A stretch of DNA of 64,000 nt. It comes from Timema cristinae (Eukaryota; Arthropoda; Insecta; Phasmatodea; Timematidae). The stretch's first letter is position 1. Each line of letters starts with the position of its first letter. Positions 1 through 12,317 of this stretch are shown here, piece by piece. The notes under the pieces were generated by a model. The model ran no database searches and had not been told where the DNA came from. It saw only the letters and a program-made list of their open reading frames with translations. A program made the position numbers and the translations under genes. The stretch spans positions 54,177,846-54,241,845 of the forward strand of contig JBCFYV010009882.1 of the NCBI GenBank assembly GCA_039000515.1. The letters are read 5' to 3'.

Positions 1-1150
1 TATTTTTTTGTTTTAAATGATCCTTGTTTACTGTGAAGTAGTATATTGATTGTTGGACGGATTTAACAACCCCTAGGAAATGTTAAGGCAGATTTCTGCC
101 TCGGGGTATCCACTTTTTGATTGCCACCAGACTAGTTCATGAATGTGTTTGTCTACCAATATATACTTACATAGCCTCTTGTTGACCATTTTCATAGGTT
201 TCTGATGAAATTGATTGTTACTTAAACATCCTTAGTTTACTGTGTCAGGAATATTTGATAAATTGATTTTGTTATACACGATCCTTGTTTACCCTAAGGT
301 ATCACAATGTTTGGTGTACATATCTCGCAACCCCGTAATCTACTTCCGTGTGGGACAAAACTCTAGACGATATTTTGGGAAGAGTGTTTCTGATGAGATA
401 TCCAGACCTACTTCAAGGGCAGGAAGAGGGGTAAACAACCTAAACTTTCGCTCTTTTCCCACTTTCCGAGATTGGGTCCCCAAAACACATTGCCCTTAAA
501 CATCAAGTTTAAGAGGGTGTGAACAAAAACATAATCCCACTAAACACCAAGATCAACCTGGGAACCACTACCCATTTGCCAAAATCATTTTAGGCACCCC
601 AAAACACACCGCTTATATATAGATACTATAGGTCCCTCCTCAAATCACACTGCCCCTGGACACTGCCAAAATGGGATAAGAACCCCTCCCAAAAATCACA
701 CTGCTCATAGTTACCAAAAACCCTTTTAAATATCTGGTTTAGTACAGGTTATAATAAGGTTCTGTTACTTAGCATACATAGGGGATTACAAGGACTGGCG
801 TGAGAAAACCAAGTCTTTACGTAGGCTATTTACAGAACGACAACGTAATGAGCGTACAATGAAGGTTGAGATATCTCCCGCGGTATATTTTTTACTTGGA
901 AACCAATCTGTAATTAAGGTGGCGGCATTATCTACGGTACATTTCTCTCTTAACAAGGGTGTAAGGTCAGGGTAATTTGGTCCTAATGGGTCCTGCCAGC
1001 TACTAGGACGTTCAACACCAAAGCTATAAATGGTTACATCTATGTGGACACTTATATGGAATTAACTCCAAATGAGTGTAAATAGTGATTTAAAAAAACA
1101 TTATATAATTAATTTTATGTCAACAACGCCCACTATCCTTTACTTTGCTT
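1..1150. other. Non-coding, with a degenerate tandem array
   Basis: No convincing gene. Between about 470 and 720 a short phrase of the form 'aaaacacaytgccc' recurs four or so times at roughly 60-70 base spacing, with much divergence. This looks like an old minisatellite or the inside of a repeat. The 85-codon open frame at 242-499 has no recognisable domain and is probably chance. Confidence 0.4.
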
Positions 1151-1164
1151 GAATTGTCAATGCG

Positions 1165-1345
1165 TGAGTATCGGAATAGACTTGACTGCCGATGACGGAG
1201 AGATTTGAGGGCGTTTTTTCTTAATTATTTCCTACTCCCGCTCCATGCGAAAGGGTAAACACTACCTCTTAATTCAACCTTTCACATCCCTAACACATTA
1301 GCGCGTTTAGTACATAAACGTATACCCTGAGTGGGTGTTGAAACT
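1165..1345 (+). repeat. Degenerate SINE-A copy (tRNA-derived)
   Basis: This aligns by eye with the better SINE-A copy at 24577-24818. Shared phrases run in the same order: the 'gatgacggagag' stretch, a run resembling 'ttttccactctccctcc', 'aattcaacctttc', and 'cattagcg..ttagtac' near the 3' end. The tRNA-like head is poorly preserved. The family name is local to this annotation. Confidence 0.6.
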
Positions 1346-1661
1346 CAATGCTAAAAACTGAACATTGGATTTGACTGGACTTAGAACACCGAACTCACTG
1401 TAACCTGGATTGAAGAACAATGTGAATACGTATAACCTGAATAGTTGGTAAGATGCCACACCATTAAATAAATAAACAATTTTAAACTATTGCTTTATGC
1501 CCGATACATAAGAGTAACGACATAAGATCCTTTACAAAAAGTTGTACAAGAAATTGTGACCTAAATATGGTGTCGTGTGAACACCCAAGATTGTTCAATA
1601 TTTGCTTTGCACCACTTATTGTAACAACATATTGTACCTTGTGGGTATTTAAACGTTTTAT

Positions 1662-1735
1662 ATAAGCCATTTTCTGCGTATAACCCGGATGGGTAGTAAG
1701 ACGCGGTGCTAATAATAATAATAATAAGCCATTTT
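1662..1735 (+). repeat. 5'-truncated SINE tail with target duplication
   Basis: Only the last 50 or so bases of a SINE are present (1674-1723), ending in the shared tail 'gggtagtaagacgcggtgct' followed by (ATA)n. It is flanked by the 12-base direct repeat ATAAGCCATTTT at 1662-1673 and 1724-1735. A 5'-truncated insert with a short target duplication and a simple-repeat 3' end is the signature of target-primed reverse transcription. Confidence 0.75.
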
Positions 1736-2665
1736 TACTGTGCAACATTTTGATTAAAAAAACAATTATCTTTGTCTGCTAGAATTTTTTTTAAATGAAT
1801 GATTACCAATTACTAAACAAACATTTAATTAAAAATGATATAGATTAAGATTATAACAGATAAACTCAAAATTTAGATATATTTTCCTTTTGGAAAAGTA
1901 AACATATGATTTTAAAATATTCAATGAGTATTTAACAATATAAAATAGCAAAGAATTAGTCGGAATATTGAAATAATATATGCAACCTTCTCTGTGAACC
2001 ATCTCCGAGTAAAACTTGTCTGAAATTAACATGATCAAGATTATGTACAATTTATAGTAAAAGATTTTTTATCTTGTGTACAAGGCTTTAAAGCACAAGT
2101 CTATCAGTATGTGAATCCCTAAATACGCAAAAGAAATGTACCCATCACTTTACTCATGCAATTAAAATACATCCCCTCTCGTCACAGGTAGAGGTACATT
2201 CCGTGGCGAGAAAGGGGATTTGTCTTATGGAAGGGGGTAAGGCCAGCCAGAAGAGGTTGATTCATCCTTGAGTAAGTTAATATGCGACCCGCCTTGAAAA
2301 ATATCTTTGAATCCAGCAAATAGGCAACGTCATTAATAAGTAACTAAAGAACAACTTTACAAAGATAAACTTAGATTAGTTAGCAGGCATCATTAGCTTT
2401 CCATCAGTACCATTAATTATATTATTTATATTATTTATATTAAATATACTGGTTCTTACAGTTAAATCTAATTACGAACTGCATATGTAATCGAAGAGAA
2501 AGTTGCTTCCTTTAATTTTCTACAAAAACATATAATAAGGATTGGCCATTGAATAAACCATGTTTAAAACAGTTTATGTCAAAAACTCGGTTTAATAACT
2601 TCAAATTTTATTTCGCAAACATTATGTTGATATAATATTGACACTAAAATAATAGTGATTTTTTC
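1736..2665. other. AT-rich non-coding stretch
   Basis: I see no gene, RNA or clear repeat here. The 73-codon open frame at 1829-2050 is composed of A/T-biased residues with no family resemblance. Confidence 0.4.
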
Positions 2666-2667
2666 TT

Positions 2668-5600
2668 TTTTACTCATCATCATCGAGGTCAGTACAGCTG
2701 TCACTACTATGAGGATATTCTTTACTATCATCAGTTTCTTCTTCGGCTCTTTTATTCAGTTAGTCAGGACACATTGATCCTTCAATCCACTAATATGGTT
2801 TGTTCCATCTACAAAACATCATTCATGTTTTGAAAGATCAACTTTTCCTGGGGATCACTTTTATTAGCTATCTGCCATATCAATACGACTGCATTGTTTC
2901 TTTCTACCTTTAAAAAAATAGGTGATTTTGAAGGGGGAAGAAGAGTAGGATCAATGCTTCACCGTTTCGTTAGAGGATGGCACAGTTGTTCTGGAGCAGA
3001 TTATTTTCTAAACTGTCTGTATCTCACATCTGTTATTGATGTAGATGTATCATGGCAATATATAAGACAAACATATATTTCAATGGCACTAAACAACCCG
3101 TTTTCCAAAATCAAAGATTCTCCTAAATTGCCTAATCACTTTTAGAATAATCCATAGGATATTGAAAGGTTTTTATCTTTCCTTATCTAGCAAAAGCAGA
3201 TATAAAATCGGTTCCAGTCAATGAATGAAAGCCAGGTAATGCTTTGGATCAATCATCACCAAGTCCTTTGCAATATTTGTAACATTCATAAATACCCCAG
3301 TGTTGTTTAATGCCAATATACAGTCCAACCATACATGACCGTTATCAAAGTAACTTTGATGATAAATTAACAAAAGAGAATGTCAATATCATTTGCTCTA
3401 ACTATATTGTTTTTCATTACATTAATTTTGCAATGTATCGAAAATTCCATGTTATTCTCGCGTACGCTTATTGATAATAGCAGCCAAGAAAAGATAGCTT
3501 GATTCAGATCATATTGCCATTTAAGGGCAATATTTGTAGCAGTTTGCTTCTGTTTCTATATAAAAAGATTTTCCAGTAACCATAAAAAGTATTTGTCACT
3601 ATTTCATTCCTTGAACAAGAAAATAATGATTGATGTCTTAAAAGAATTGTTTATCAGTGCCTCCTGAGGTTTTTTTCAGTTTTACGCTGTGTGCCCATCA
3701 CTTTTATATCTCCTAACAGTGGGTCTGTGGATCGTAGGTCATGCTCTCCATTCTTCATTGTAGTAGCCCCATATACATCAAAAATAAGATTAATCTTCTT
3801 AGCAGATGTGAACTTAAAATTTCAAGTAGTTTGTTACGGAACGTTCCCACACGTATCAGGAAATTTTAGACTATGTAACAGAAATATTATATCATAGAGT
3901 ATGACATCTATTTTTGGTGGAGTATCTTTCATTGATCATTGACAGTATTCCAATTTATGCATCAGTTTGCAAATGTTTTTCTTATCTATCGAAATTCTAA
4001 GTGTTCCAAAAGATAATGGTAAAGGTGGGATTGGAAATTTACCCTTTTAATGTCACATTTCTGAACTGTTGCAAGGTAAAGTAAACTTCTAAGAAGATTC
4101 CTTATGTATTTTATTACCTCATTTATTTTTTAGTTTGCTTTGAACATACTTCGAAGGTTTGTTAAAGCACACTTACTAACTTTTTAGGAATCGGCTTTTA
4201 AAGATTTCTAGGGTTCTCAATATAGAGATCTTGGAACTTCTCGAAGGCTTTTGTTCCTTTAAAGTAAGCAGTGGTAAGATCCTGGGAACCTTTTTCTTTA
4301 TTGCTTGTAATGTTGAAATATTCCTGAAGGGCATCTCAGTCTCTAAGTCCTCAAACAAATTTGAAAATATGTTGAAAGATTCCATAATGTTTAATACATT
4401 TTTATTGTATTTGCAGATACGGCTATCTTGCAGGTCCTGTTTGGATCCTGTAATTGTTGGAATACCAGAAAACTCAAGAAAATTGCCCACAATTTTTGCT
4501 TCTCTTTGGCCTAGTTTTCTTCCATTGTTCTTTTGTAGAGTTGGAGTTTCAAAACGCTCTGATTCCAGTTACCTAGATGCATTATCATACTTTATTGTCT
4601 GTTAAGGATCCATATCTACAAGGACTCGAGAAAAGGAGTTACTAGAACGTTTGATAGAAAGTACTCCTTGTGAAATAGCACTCTTTGCTCCGGGGCAAGT
4701 TGTATCGTTGTTAAGATGCATCAACAAATATAAAGTAATCCAGTGTGCTTAGTTGGTTATGTTGTATACAAAAACAAATTGGGCACATTTCTTCCAAAGC
4801 CTCTGTGTACATGTTTATATGATTTTCCCTGTAAGCTCGACTGAAATATTTGTATAGTTTCATAAAATCTAGATACATTTGATAAAAATGTGATGTTTTA
4901 TCACGGAAACCATACCGGTTTTTATCTCTGAATTCCTTGTACTTATCATACAAATGCATTTCTTCAGGTCTATTACTAGTGTTTTCAGGGAATCTTGTGA
5001 CCGATCATTATTGCAATCTTTCGTTGTTTATGTATTTTTCAATGTTCAAAAGTCTGATGTTCTCACCCTGTTCAAAAAATGTCTTGAGATAACAGCGTTC
5101 CAAGGCAGTACAGGGTGTTCATGGGTTCGCATCTTTTGTAATGTTTTCCTTTCAAAAAACTTTGTTGTGATACAGAAGCTATATAAAAGCATGCTCTATT
5201 ACAGAGCCATCTATAAAATAACCAAGAGCACCAAACAATGCCAGCTCAATGTGAAAAGAACTGAAACAAATAAATATATGTCAAAGCTTGGAAATTTGAT
5301 TTTGAATTAAGAGGACTGGTTTTGCAACTGCGAGATCATAATGAATCTACACACCTACATGGTTCTCCATATTCATAAGCTACTTGTTGTGATCATTTCA
5401 GTGCTACCAGTAAAACATACGATCTGGTTTTTGGCAAATAAAAGTTTTTCATGTACCCGATAACTTGGGTCATTAAGGTGTCTACTGTTGATTTAGAATG
5501 CAAACCCACCAACGTTGGTGTGTTGTTACACCCCTCCACAAAGGTCATAAAAATATAATAATTTTTTACGCACCCATTCCAAAGATTTGTTGGAAGACAC

Positions 5601-5720
5601 TTTGCTATCAAAGAACTGAAAGCAATACTACATTTAGGTTTTTTGGAATATGTCTTTAAGAATTTAGAAACACTCTAAAAGAACCTGCACTTTTATATTG
5701 TAATGATATTGATTTGAATC
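2668..5720 (-). pseudogene. Decayed mobile-element protein, middle to C-terminus
   Basis: Read on the minus strand, many short frames broken by stops and frameshifts line up in order with one family of long, uncharacterised proteins carried by invertebrate mobile elements. From N to C I recognise: a segment with FVEGCNNTPTLVGLHSK (about 5560-5480); SSFHIELALFGALGYFIDG (about 5250-5190); HFYQMYLDFMKLY followed by MYTEALEEMCPI (about 4890-4780); SNSFSRVLVDMDP (about 4645-4600); VRANDIDILFLLIYH (about 3420-3370); PGFHSLTGTDFISAF, the degraded form of the GCDTTSAF-type motif (about 3240-3190); and an acidic tail DSCTDLDDDE with its stop (about 2705-2668). The element class and biochemical role of this family are not known to me. 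No single frame is open for more than about 100 codons, so the gene is dead. The N-terminal portion appears separately at 11150-12320. Confidence 0.7.
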
Positions 5721-5930
5721 CCTCTAAAATATGTAAAAAGTCATAGATGAAGGTAATTTATCTTTAAAGTAACATATGTATAGTATCCTTATATGATTCA
5801 TCCATGAAGAAACACACGCTTTTCAGAAATAATGTGAAAAGTATTACACCATTAAAATATATTTTTTTATTTTATTTTTTTCTGCCAAAGGAACAACTCC
5901 GCAGTATTTGGCCAAAGACGCCAATTCCCT
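5704..5930. repeat. Direct repeat, copy 1 (pair with 8927-9133)
   Basis: About 200 bases beginning 'gatattgattt' and ending 'gacgccaattccct' occur again in the same orientation at 8927-9133. They share long identical blocks such as 'cttttcagaaataatgtgaa'. The first copy has an extra 20 or so bases near 5777. The two copies bracket 3 kb of AT-rich DNA. Confidence 0.8.
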
Positions 5931-8926
5931 GGTTAAAATAAACTAAAATAGAAATTGTAACGAAACCATTAACAACCACAGCTAAGAAGAAGTAAAACTA
6001 ATCCTTCTTTTGTAAAAGGTAAAAGGGTTTTATTGTTAACATGTACACTACACTATATGATTCTAATACATGTTGTCAAGATCATCTATTGTTATTTACT
6101 ACGCCTTATTAAAGGGGTTACAGGTGACTATTTTTGTCTGGGAAGATAACAACAGTTATAAAAACCTTTACTCAAAAAAATAATAGGACATGTAGGACAT
6201 GTACAAGAGACGCAAAAAAAACCAACCTATATGAGCAAGAGTCAAACCCGATAGAGAAAATATAAAATCTTTAAATATAAAATATAAATTTTATCAATTT
6301 AGATTAATCCCAATTGGATCTAACAAAATCTCAGAAAGTTATATATATCAAATTAGGAGACCAGATAAGTAGGGGGCATGATCCTTTGGAAGCATGCAAG
6401 GGTAAAGATCAGATAGAAAAGTATGGTGAGAGGTTGATAACATTTTGTCAACTAGTTATGTTTTATGTGAGTAAATTCAAAGGATAATTTTAAGTTTATA
6501 AGAATTTATATAGTTTCAGTTTAAGAGAAAGTTAGAAAGTTTGATTAATTAAAAGACGATCAATGAAATCAGAATAAATATATTATTTCACCAATGGTGC
6601 ATTTTGTGAATGAGAATTAAGATATAAATCTTAATATTTGTGTGGGGGATCATTTCAATTTAATTAATTACATTTCAATAAATTCAACTATATTGATTAA
6701 GGTATTAAATTAATCACAGGGTGAGCTGATAAACTAAAGGATAAGAATTAAGATATTTAAAGAAATTAATTTAGATATGCACTTGAGTACAGTATTACAA
6801 TAAGTTAGGGTGAGTGGAAATAAGACGCCAGTAGTGTCTTGTTTAGACGCATTTTTTCATATATAAGAGTTAAGGTATATTGGTTGAGAAGTTAATGTGC
6901 ATTCAGATATGGACTTAGTATGGGCAAGCCATAATCTAGATTATGCAATCGTCGTAATGAATTTAAAGATGGCCCGAGGGCATCTAGCAGCGTTGAGGAG
7001 TTAAAGTGTATTGGTTGAGGAGTTAAGGTGTATTAAGGTATGGACTTAGCTATGGGCAAGCCATGATTAATAATTTCATTTTTTCTGGTGAGTTAACGAA
7101 CCACCAAGGATCAGATAGCAGGTATTCACAAGTATAGAGCTAGCACAACACAGCCTATGGAGATGTTAGTATTAATAATAATAATGAGATAAAGGCCTAA
7201 GTTTTCCACTAATATGTGATAAATGTGCAACGGTAAAATCTACATTGACATTGATAGATATAGAGAAGATTATGAATAGGTTTAAAAGGGTATTCTGTGA
7301 TTGCGTGATTAATACTGATGTATCACAAAGGATAATAGAAGATAATTAGGATGTTGTACCTAATTAGGCTACTGTAACAGATTTTCAATTATGATTTCAT
7401 TTTATTTAAGTACCTAAGGCAAATGGGCAACATTCAAAAGTTTTGATGAAGAAAAATAATATAGTTAAAGATTTTTTCAATAATTAGAAAATAATTACTC
7501 AATTAGAAAGAGGGAAATGAGTTTCAATATTTCACAGTAGTGTGACATATGATTTCATACTAATTTCAAGCGTACTTTATGAATACAATATTTTCTCATA
7601 TCAATTTAAACTATTTTGAACAAAATAAGGTTAGGTTACTATTGTATATTTTATGTGCTCACACCAAAATTGTTGACAATACGAAGGATATAAAAATAAA
7701 GAAGGTAGAAGGGTTTAACAGCTGTGTTACTAGTGAAGGTAAAAAAAGTAAAAAAATTTAACAGCTGTCTCACTAGCGAAGCTATAGAAAGTAAAATGTT
7801 AGTTTGACCTTGATCAAAGAACCAGGGTTCGCAAACAACTGAATAATATAAAAGAACTGATGTTAATATTAATTGACTGAAAATGTAATAATGTAATAAC
7901 TGATGTTAATAATAATTGACTGAAAATATAATTATGTAATAACTGATGTTAATATTAATTGACTGAAAATGTAATAATGTAATATGCCTTGCTCAATGGC
8001 AAGCCATTAATAGTTCTATGGTAATAAAAATTAAATGAGGTCACATTAATAAATAAACATTAATCAACTCAATAAAAAGTTAAATAAATATTTGTGAGAA
8101 ACTTGAACCCTTTTTCAAGTAGATTTAAGGTTGATATTAAGAATATGTAAAATAAATTTTTATTAAGAACAGTTTAATTAAGTCAATTTAGAATTAATTT
8201 ATGTTTTTATACAAATGTTTACCGTAGATAATTTAGTAAACAGTGATTGATTGGATAACTAACAAAACACATAAAGATTTGAGTTTTATAGAAATAATTG
8301 ATTTAATGAAAATTGAATTAAACATTTTATAAAAACAATTTCAAACATTATGTTTTATTACAACGTTTTAAGATTTAAATTGAATTTAAGATACTTTGAG
8401 GTAATTCAGCTATACATTTATATTAATTTTCAAGATTTTCAAATTACTCTTGGATTTATTAAATTTAAAATGTACCTAATTTTACCTAAACTCAAATAAA
8501 AAGTTGATTATTCTACCAAAACAATTTATAATTTGGTTCAAATCTGTGTGTGAACATAACATCTTAAGAACAGAGCAATGATGAGTGCTACAAATTTTCA
8601 GTGAAATAAAGAAAATAAAAATTAAATATTAAACAGGAAATCTTGCTTTCCGTTTATTCATCAAGAAGACTGAACATTAAAAATAATCAATTGTGACAAC
8701 GGATAAATAATATATCATAACTTTTGTATTGTTATACAAGTGAATTGTAATCAATGTTTACACACATGTACAATTTATGTAACTTGCACTCAACAAATTT
8801 ATATATGTCTAATTTTAAGAATGATCAAAGGCTGAATATGACATAACTCTTGCACAGTATGGAACTTGCTTCTATCAAAATTCATTAAATTCATTTAAGA
8901 TATAAGCAAATGAGGGGTATTGTTGT
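5931..8926. other. AT-rich non-coding block between direct repeats
   Basis: No gene recognised. The block contains a direct repeat pair of about 70 bases (about 6872-6940 and 7000-7072, sharing 'tatggacttag' and 'atgggcaagcca'). It also has a pair around 7719-7795 sharing 'aacagctgt', and the 43-base tandem array at 7855. The longest open frame (60 codons at 7579) has no recognisable similarity. Confidence 0.5.
7855..7983. repeat. 43-bp tandem repeat, three units
   Basis: Three consecutive 43-base units start at 7855, 7898 and 7941. Each begins 'aactgatgttaat' and ends 'atgtaat'. Units one and three look identical and the middle one differs at a few positions. There are no spacers, so it is a minisatellite and not a CRISPR array. 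Confidence 0.85.
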
Positions 8927-9133
8927 GATATTGATTTTAATCACTCTACAATATGTAAAAAGTCATGGATGAAGGTAATTTTTCTTTAAAGTAACATATG
9001 ATTCATCTATGAAGAAACACGCGCTTTTCAGAAATAATGTGAAAAGTATTACACCATTAAAATATATTTTTTATATAATTTTTTCTGTCTAAAGAACAAC
9101 TCCGCAGTATTTGGCAAAAGACGCCAATTCCCT
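8927..9133. repeat. Direct repeat, copy 2 (pair with 5704-5930)
   Basis: Second copy of the repeat described at 5704, slightly shorter, ending at 'gacgccaattccct'. It is followed by the LTR-like segment from 9134. Confidence 0.8.
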
Positions 9134-9660
9134 ATACTAATAAGAAGCTAGCCTTCATAACACCTGTCGCCAGGACTATTTCTATTAGTTAGTTTTTACA
9201 CTGTTGACGAACGGACCAAGAGGCAAGGGGTATGTCATATATAAGCCGCTTGTGCGTATGTTTAGGGCACAAGCAACGTCACAAAAGTTAATCAGGCACA
9301 AGCAACGCATCCAATCACTACCCACACACTAACACTGGCACTGGCTCTCGTAGTCTAACACATAATACAATAATGTACGTTAATATCACAAGTGTGCATT
9401 AATATCAAGCATTTAATTGGAGTATGTATCAGTAATTAACAGATGTCGTTTGAATAAACCGTGTGTGAATAAACAGCGATCAATAGTTCTCTTTCTTTCA
9501 TTTTATTAAATATACCGATTTAATTAGTGCTCGACCACGGAGCAATTAACAGCTGGTTAAACAGTATATATTCCATACAGTGATGATAGGCGCTCGACCA
9601 CGGAGCTATAGGCAACCGAAATATATATGGTTCCATATAAAGCTGCAGATCTTCATTTAT
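9134..9660 (+). other. LTR-like or promoter-like segment, unresolved
   Basis: This block is less AT-rich than its surroundings. It holds a TATA-like 'catatataag' at about 9234-9243, a cluster of 'aataaa' signals around 9450-9475, and a short direct repeat 'gctcgaccacggagc' at about 9531 and 9593. The arrangement resembles a solitary LTR followed by its leader, but I could not define TG...CA ends or a target duplication. Confidence 0.3.
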
Positions 9661-9986
9661 ATGTTAATTAATTAGTTTGACAAAGTCCACCTTGTTTAGA
9701 TTCCAAATTACACATGTATAGTGTAAACTTCCTTTCCCAAAAAGTGCATCTATGTTTACCTCGAATTTATCCCAAGCTAGCACAGTGATAATAATGCCTG
9801 GTATTTTCTGTAATACATATATAAATAAAATATACCGGGAGCTTTCACGCAAAACTCGACATGTCAATCGATGGTCAAAATTGAGCGATACATCATTTCA
9901 GACTTTATTTGTTGAGCTAAGTCCAAATATATCGTTATTTTTCTTCAAAAACCAACATATCCTCTTTTTAAACTGGCCGTAATAAA

Positions 9987-10000
9987 CGCCCCCCCCCCCT
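9987..10000. repeat. Poly(C) tract
   Basis: A run of about 11 C followed by a T run. Similar long C or G homopolymers recur through the window at about 23769, 26818, 34303, 34451, 34914, 49264, 50330 and 51922. Confidence 0.9.
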
Positions 10001-10328
10001 TTTTTTCTTTTAGCAAAATCAGAAATGCCCAAAGCCAGTTCCGCACATATCGGGTTTAGCTTGAACCAAAATAAAATTTTGGTCATTTAAACCTGGACAT
10101 GTCGAGCTTAGGGTGAAATAATTAGGAGAACCCTTAAATATACAATATAATTATTATAACAATATATATAGTGCTGCGATCTATTTGCGACACTGTGCAC
10201 ATTCATATAGTAACACTGTCATGAGCTGCACACTATCTATCTGAAATCCCGATATTTCCTCTATACAATATTATTCTTAAAATGTATTTAGATAGTGTTT
10301 GTTGTTTCAAAATAATGTTTAGTATCAC

Positions 10329-10470
10329 TTTATCATCAAAGTGCATATATATACATTTTATCATCAAAGTGCATATATATACACTTTATCATCAAAGTGC
10401 ACATATATATATGCATATATATATACATATATATATATATATATGTATATATATACATATATATGATGAA
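10329..10470. repeat. 28-bp tandem repeat running into (TA)n
   Basis: Three units of about 28 bases start at 10329, 10357 and 10385. Each begins 'tttatcatcaaagtgca' and ends in a short TA stretch. The third unit merges with a (TA)n microsatellite that extends to about 10466. Confidence 0.8.
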
Positions 10471-10504
10471 ACAATGCCGGGATATGTTTACTCTATAACC
10501 TTCT

Positions 10505-10868
10505 CACCATCACCATCACCATCACCATCACCATAACCATCATCATGAGCTGTTTCCAACCTGTGGCCGGTTCTTCTTAGTAAAATGCCTCCATCTCCCT
10601 ATGTTCTTCCACCAATCTTCCTCCTTAACACTCTTCCACTCTTATCATATTAATTGCACACTTGCTGCTATCTATTCCTCACATCTCTTCCTTGGTCTTC
10701 CTTGTGGTCTCTTCCTTACATACTTCATACGCATTAATCTTCTTGGAATCCTCTCCACTGCCATCCTCATTACGTGCCCTTACCATCTCATCCTAGCTTC
10801 CTCTACTATCTCATGTACCCCTTGTACTCCATCTCTAGACCTTACATATTCATTCCTAATCCTAATAA
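10505..10868 (-). pseudogene. 3' end of an RTE/CR1-like LINE reverse transcriptase
   Basis: The minus strand reads RIRNEYVRSRDGVQGVHEI, then EARMRW, one in-frame stop, GHVMRM, RIPRRL and KRPQGRPRKRCEE. It finishes with WWKNIGRWR and RPQVGNSS before two stops. This is the characteristic C-terminal tail of non-LTR retrotransposon polymerases ('RLRWFGHVMRM...GRPRKRW'). The coding end lies directly beside a (GATGGT)n microsatellite at 10506-10548, which on the minus strand is the element's 3' tail, as in RTE-type LINEs. Several stops interrupt the frame and the catalytic domains are absent, so it is a 5'-truncated dead copy. Confidence 0.75.
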
Positions 10869-11149
10869 ATAATGTACAAAAACACTTTTATTTATTTATG
10901 CATTTTGACTTGATTAGTTAGCTTCAAGTTATAGGTTTTTGAGTTTTATCTAAAAACAATTCATGATGGACATGTTGGGTTTTGCATGAAAGCACCTCGT
11001 ATATTTTGGGTATTATCTCTGTATTTTACACAAGTAAATATGCCAGTTTTGTTTCTAGTTCTTCCACTACATGGTAACTGATGGAATGGCCTAAATGATT
11101 CAAACTTTTTACCAGATTTCTACTCCCTGTAATGCTTCTAACACTCAAG

Positions 11150-12317
11150 CCTAGTGTTATATTTTTTCGAGTTTAATTCTTCCTTTTCTACAGATAGGAA
11201 CTGCATCCTGGTTCTAATAGTGTACCCACTTTTCAATTCTATCACTTTTAGGTAACTTAAGTGAGCCACTATAAAGAGTCCTAGAGAATATTTTCAGCAA
11301 TTTTGGGCATCTTTCACACATACTTATAGGGTGTTTCAACCTTGATTCATGGGCTTTGGTAAGAATAATTTTACGTAGATACAACGAACGCTACGTCTTC
11401 TATGCAGGAATCAATTTTAGATAAATAATTATTGACAAGTGCGAGTGCTTCTACAGACGAGATTTAATTTAAGTAATGTACTAAACCTTGTGTGTTACTT
11501 AGTTTCGTTGTCATTAGATTATCCCCAAAATAGTATTTACGTTTATGTATATATTTTTGACCTATGTATGCGTAATAACAAAGTCCTTCATCAGAAAGAT
11601 AAGTAGAGTATCAAGACTGGATGGATGACACTGATTGAGCCTTCCCCCAATTGATTATGTACGCATTTGCATAGTCAACTGTTTTCTGAAATGCTGTGTC
11701 GTGCTACTGTTGATTGTCACTTATTTTTTTATTGCCATCACTTGGTAGTACTCTTTTATCTAACTGTCGAGATTTCGCAAGATTAATGTATTGTTTTTGA
11801 CAAGAATGGTGATATCGCACTTCTTTCGCAAACAAATATATGTCGCTTATTTTCACCAGCAATTGTATATCGTTGAGTATATTGGTTACTTCCTTTATGT
11901 TTTGCTGAACTTCTAAAGTTTCGCAACTTCATAGAGGCTCTTCTCATCTCCTTTTTTGTTTCCTCTTTCCACAGAAAATGCAATTCTTCTCAAATGTTCC
12001 AGATATTTATGCTACCTGTACCTGTAACTTTGCAGATAATAAGTTCTCAAAAGATCTGATTTAGCTTTAGAAGGGTCGTCATCTCTCAACTTTGGAATGA
12101 CTTTAAATTGTTTGTAGAGTCTATGATATCCATGTTTATTTTCTTCATACCCTCCAGGCAAGTTTGGACATATTGCAGTATACGTAGAGACTTTTAAGTT
12201 CTTCAATCTAGTAGATGCTACTTCTTTTATATCACCCCATGTTCTGTCCTTAAATTGTAGAATCTTTCCCTTAATTCCCACTGTGTGACTTATAGATTCC
12301 ATATTTTTTGTCTTCAT
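11150..12317 (-). pseudogene. Decayed mobile-element protein, N-terminal part
   Basis: The minus strand opens with a 101-codon frame (12317-12012) containing ILQFKDRTWGDIKEVAS and a GYEENKHGYHRLYKQF segment. After a frame change come a CIFCGKRKQKRR zinc-binding-like stretch and SCETSEVQQNIKEV followed by ILNDIQLLVKISDI (about 11960-11830). Further on are AFQKTVDYANAYII (about 11690) and SSVEALALVNNYLS with CIEDVAFVV (about 11460-11370). This order matches the N-terminal third of the same uncharacterised mobile-element protein family whose remainder lies at 2668-5720. Stops and frameshifts show it is inactive. It is probably the other half of one interrupted copy. Confidence 0.6.

Noticed and set aside
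4231..4605. 124-codon plus-strand ORF
   Set aside because: It lies antisense to the minus-strand mobile-element remnant, which has family motifs on both sides.
7855..7983. CRISPR-like array
   Set aside because: Units are contiguous without unique spacers and the context is eukaryotic.
9134..9660. Solo LTR
   Set aside because: TATA-like and AATAAA signals are suggestive, but no TG...CA limits or target duplication could be fixed.
10282..10536. 84-codon ORF with Tyr-Ile-His and Ser-Pro repeats
   Set aside because: It is the translation of the 28-bp repeat, (TA)n and the (CACCAT)n microsatellite.
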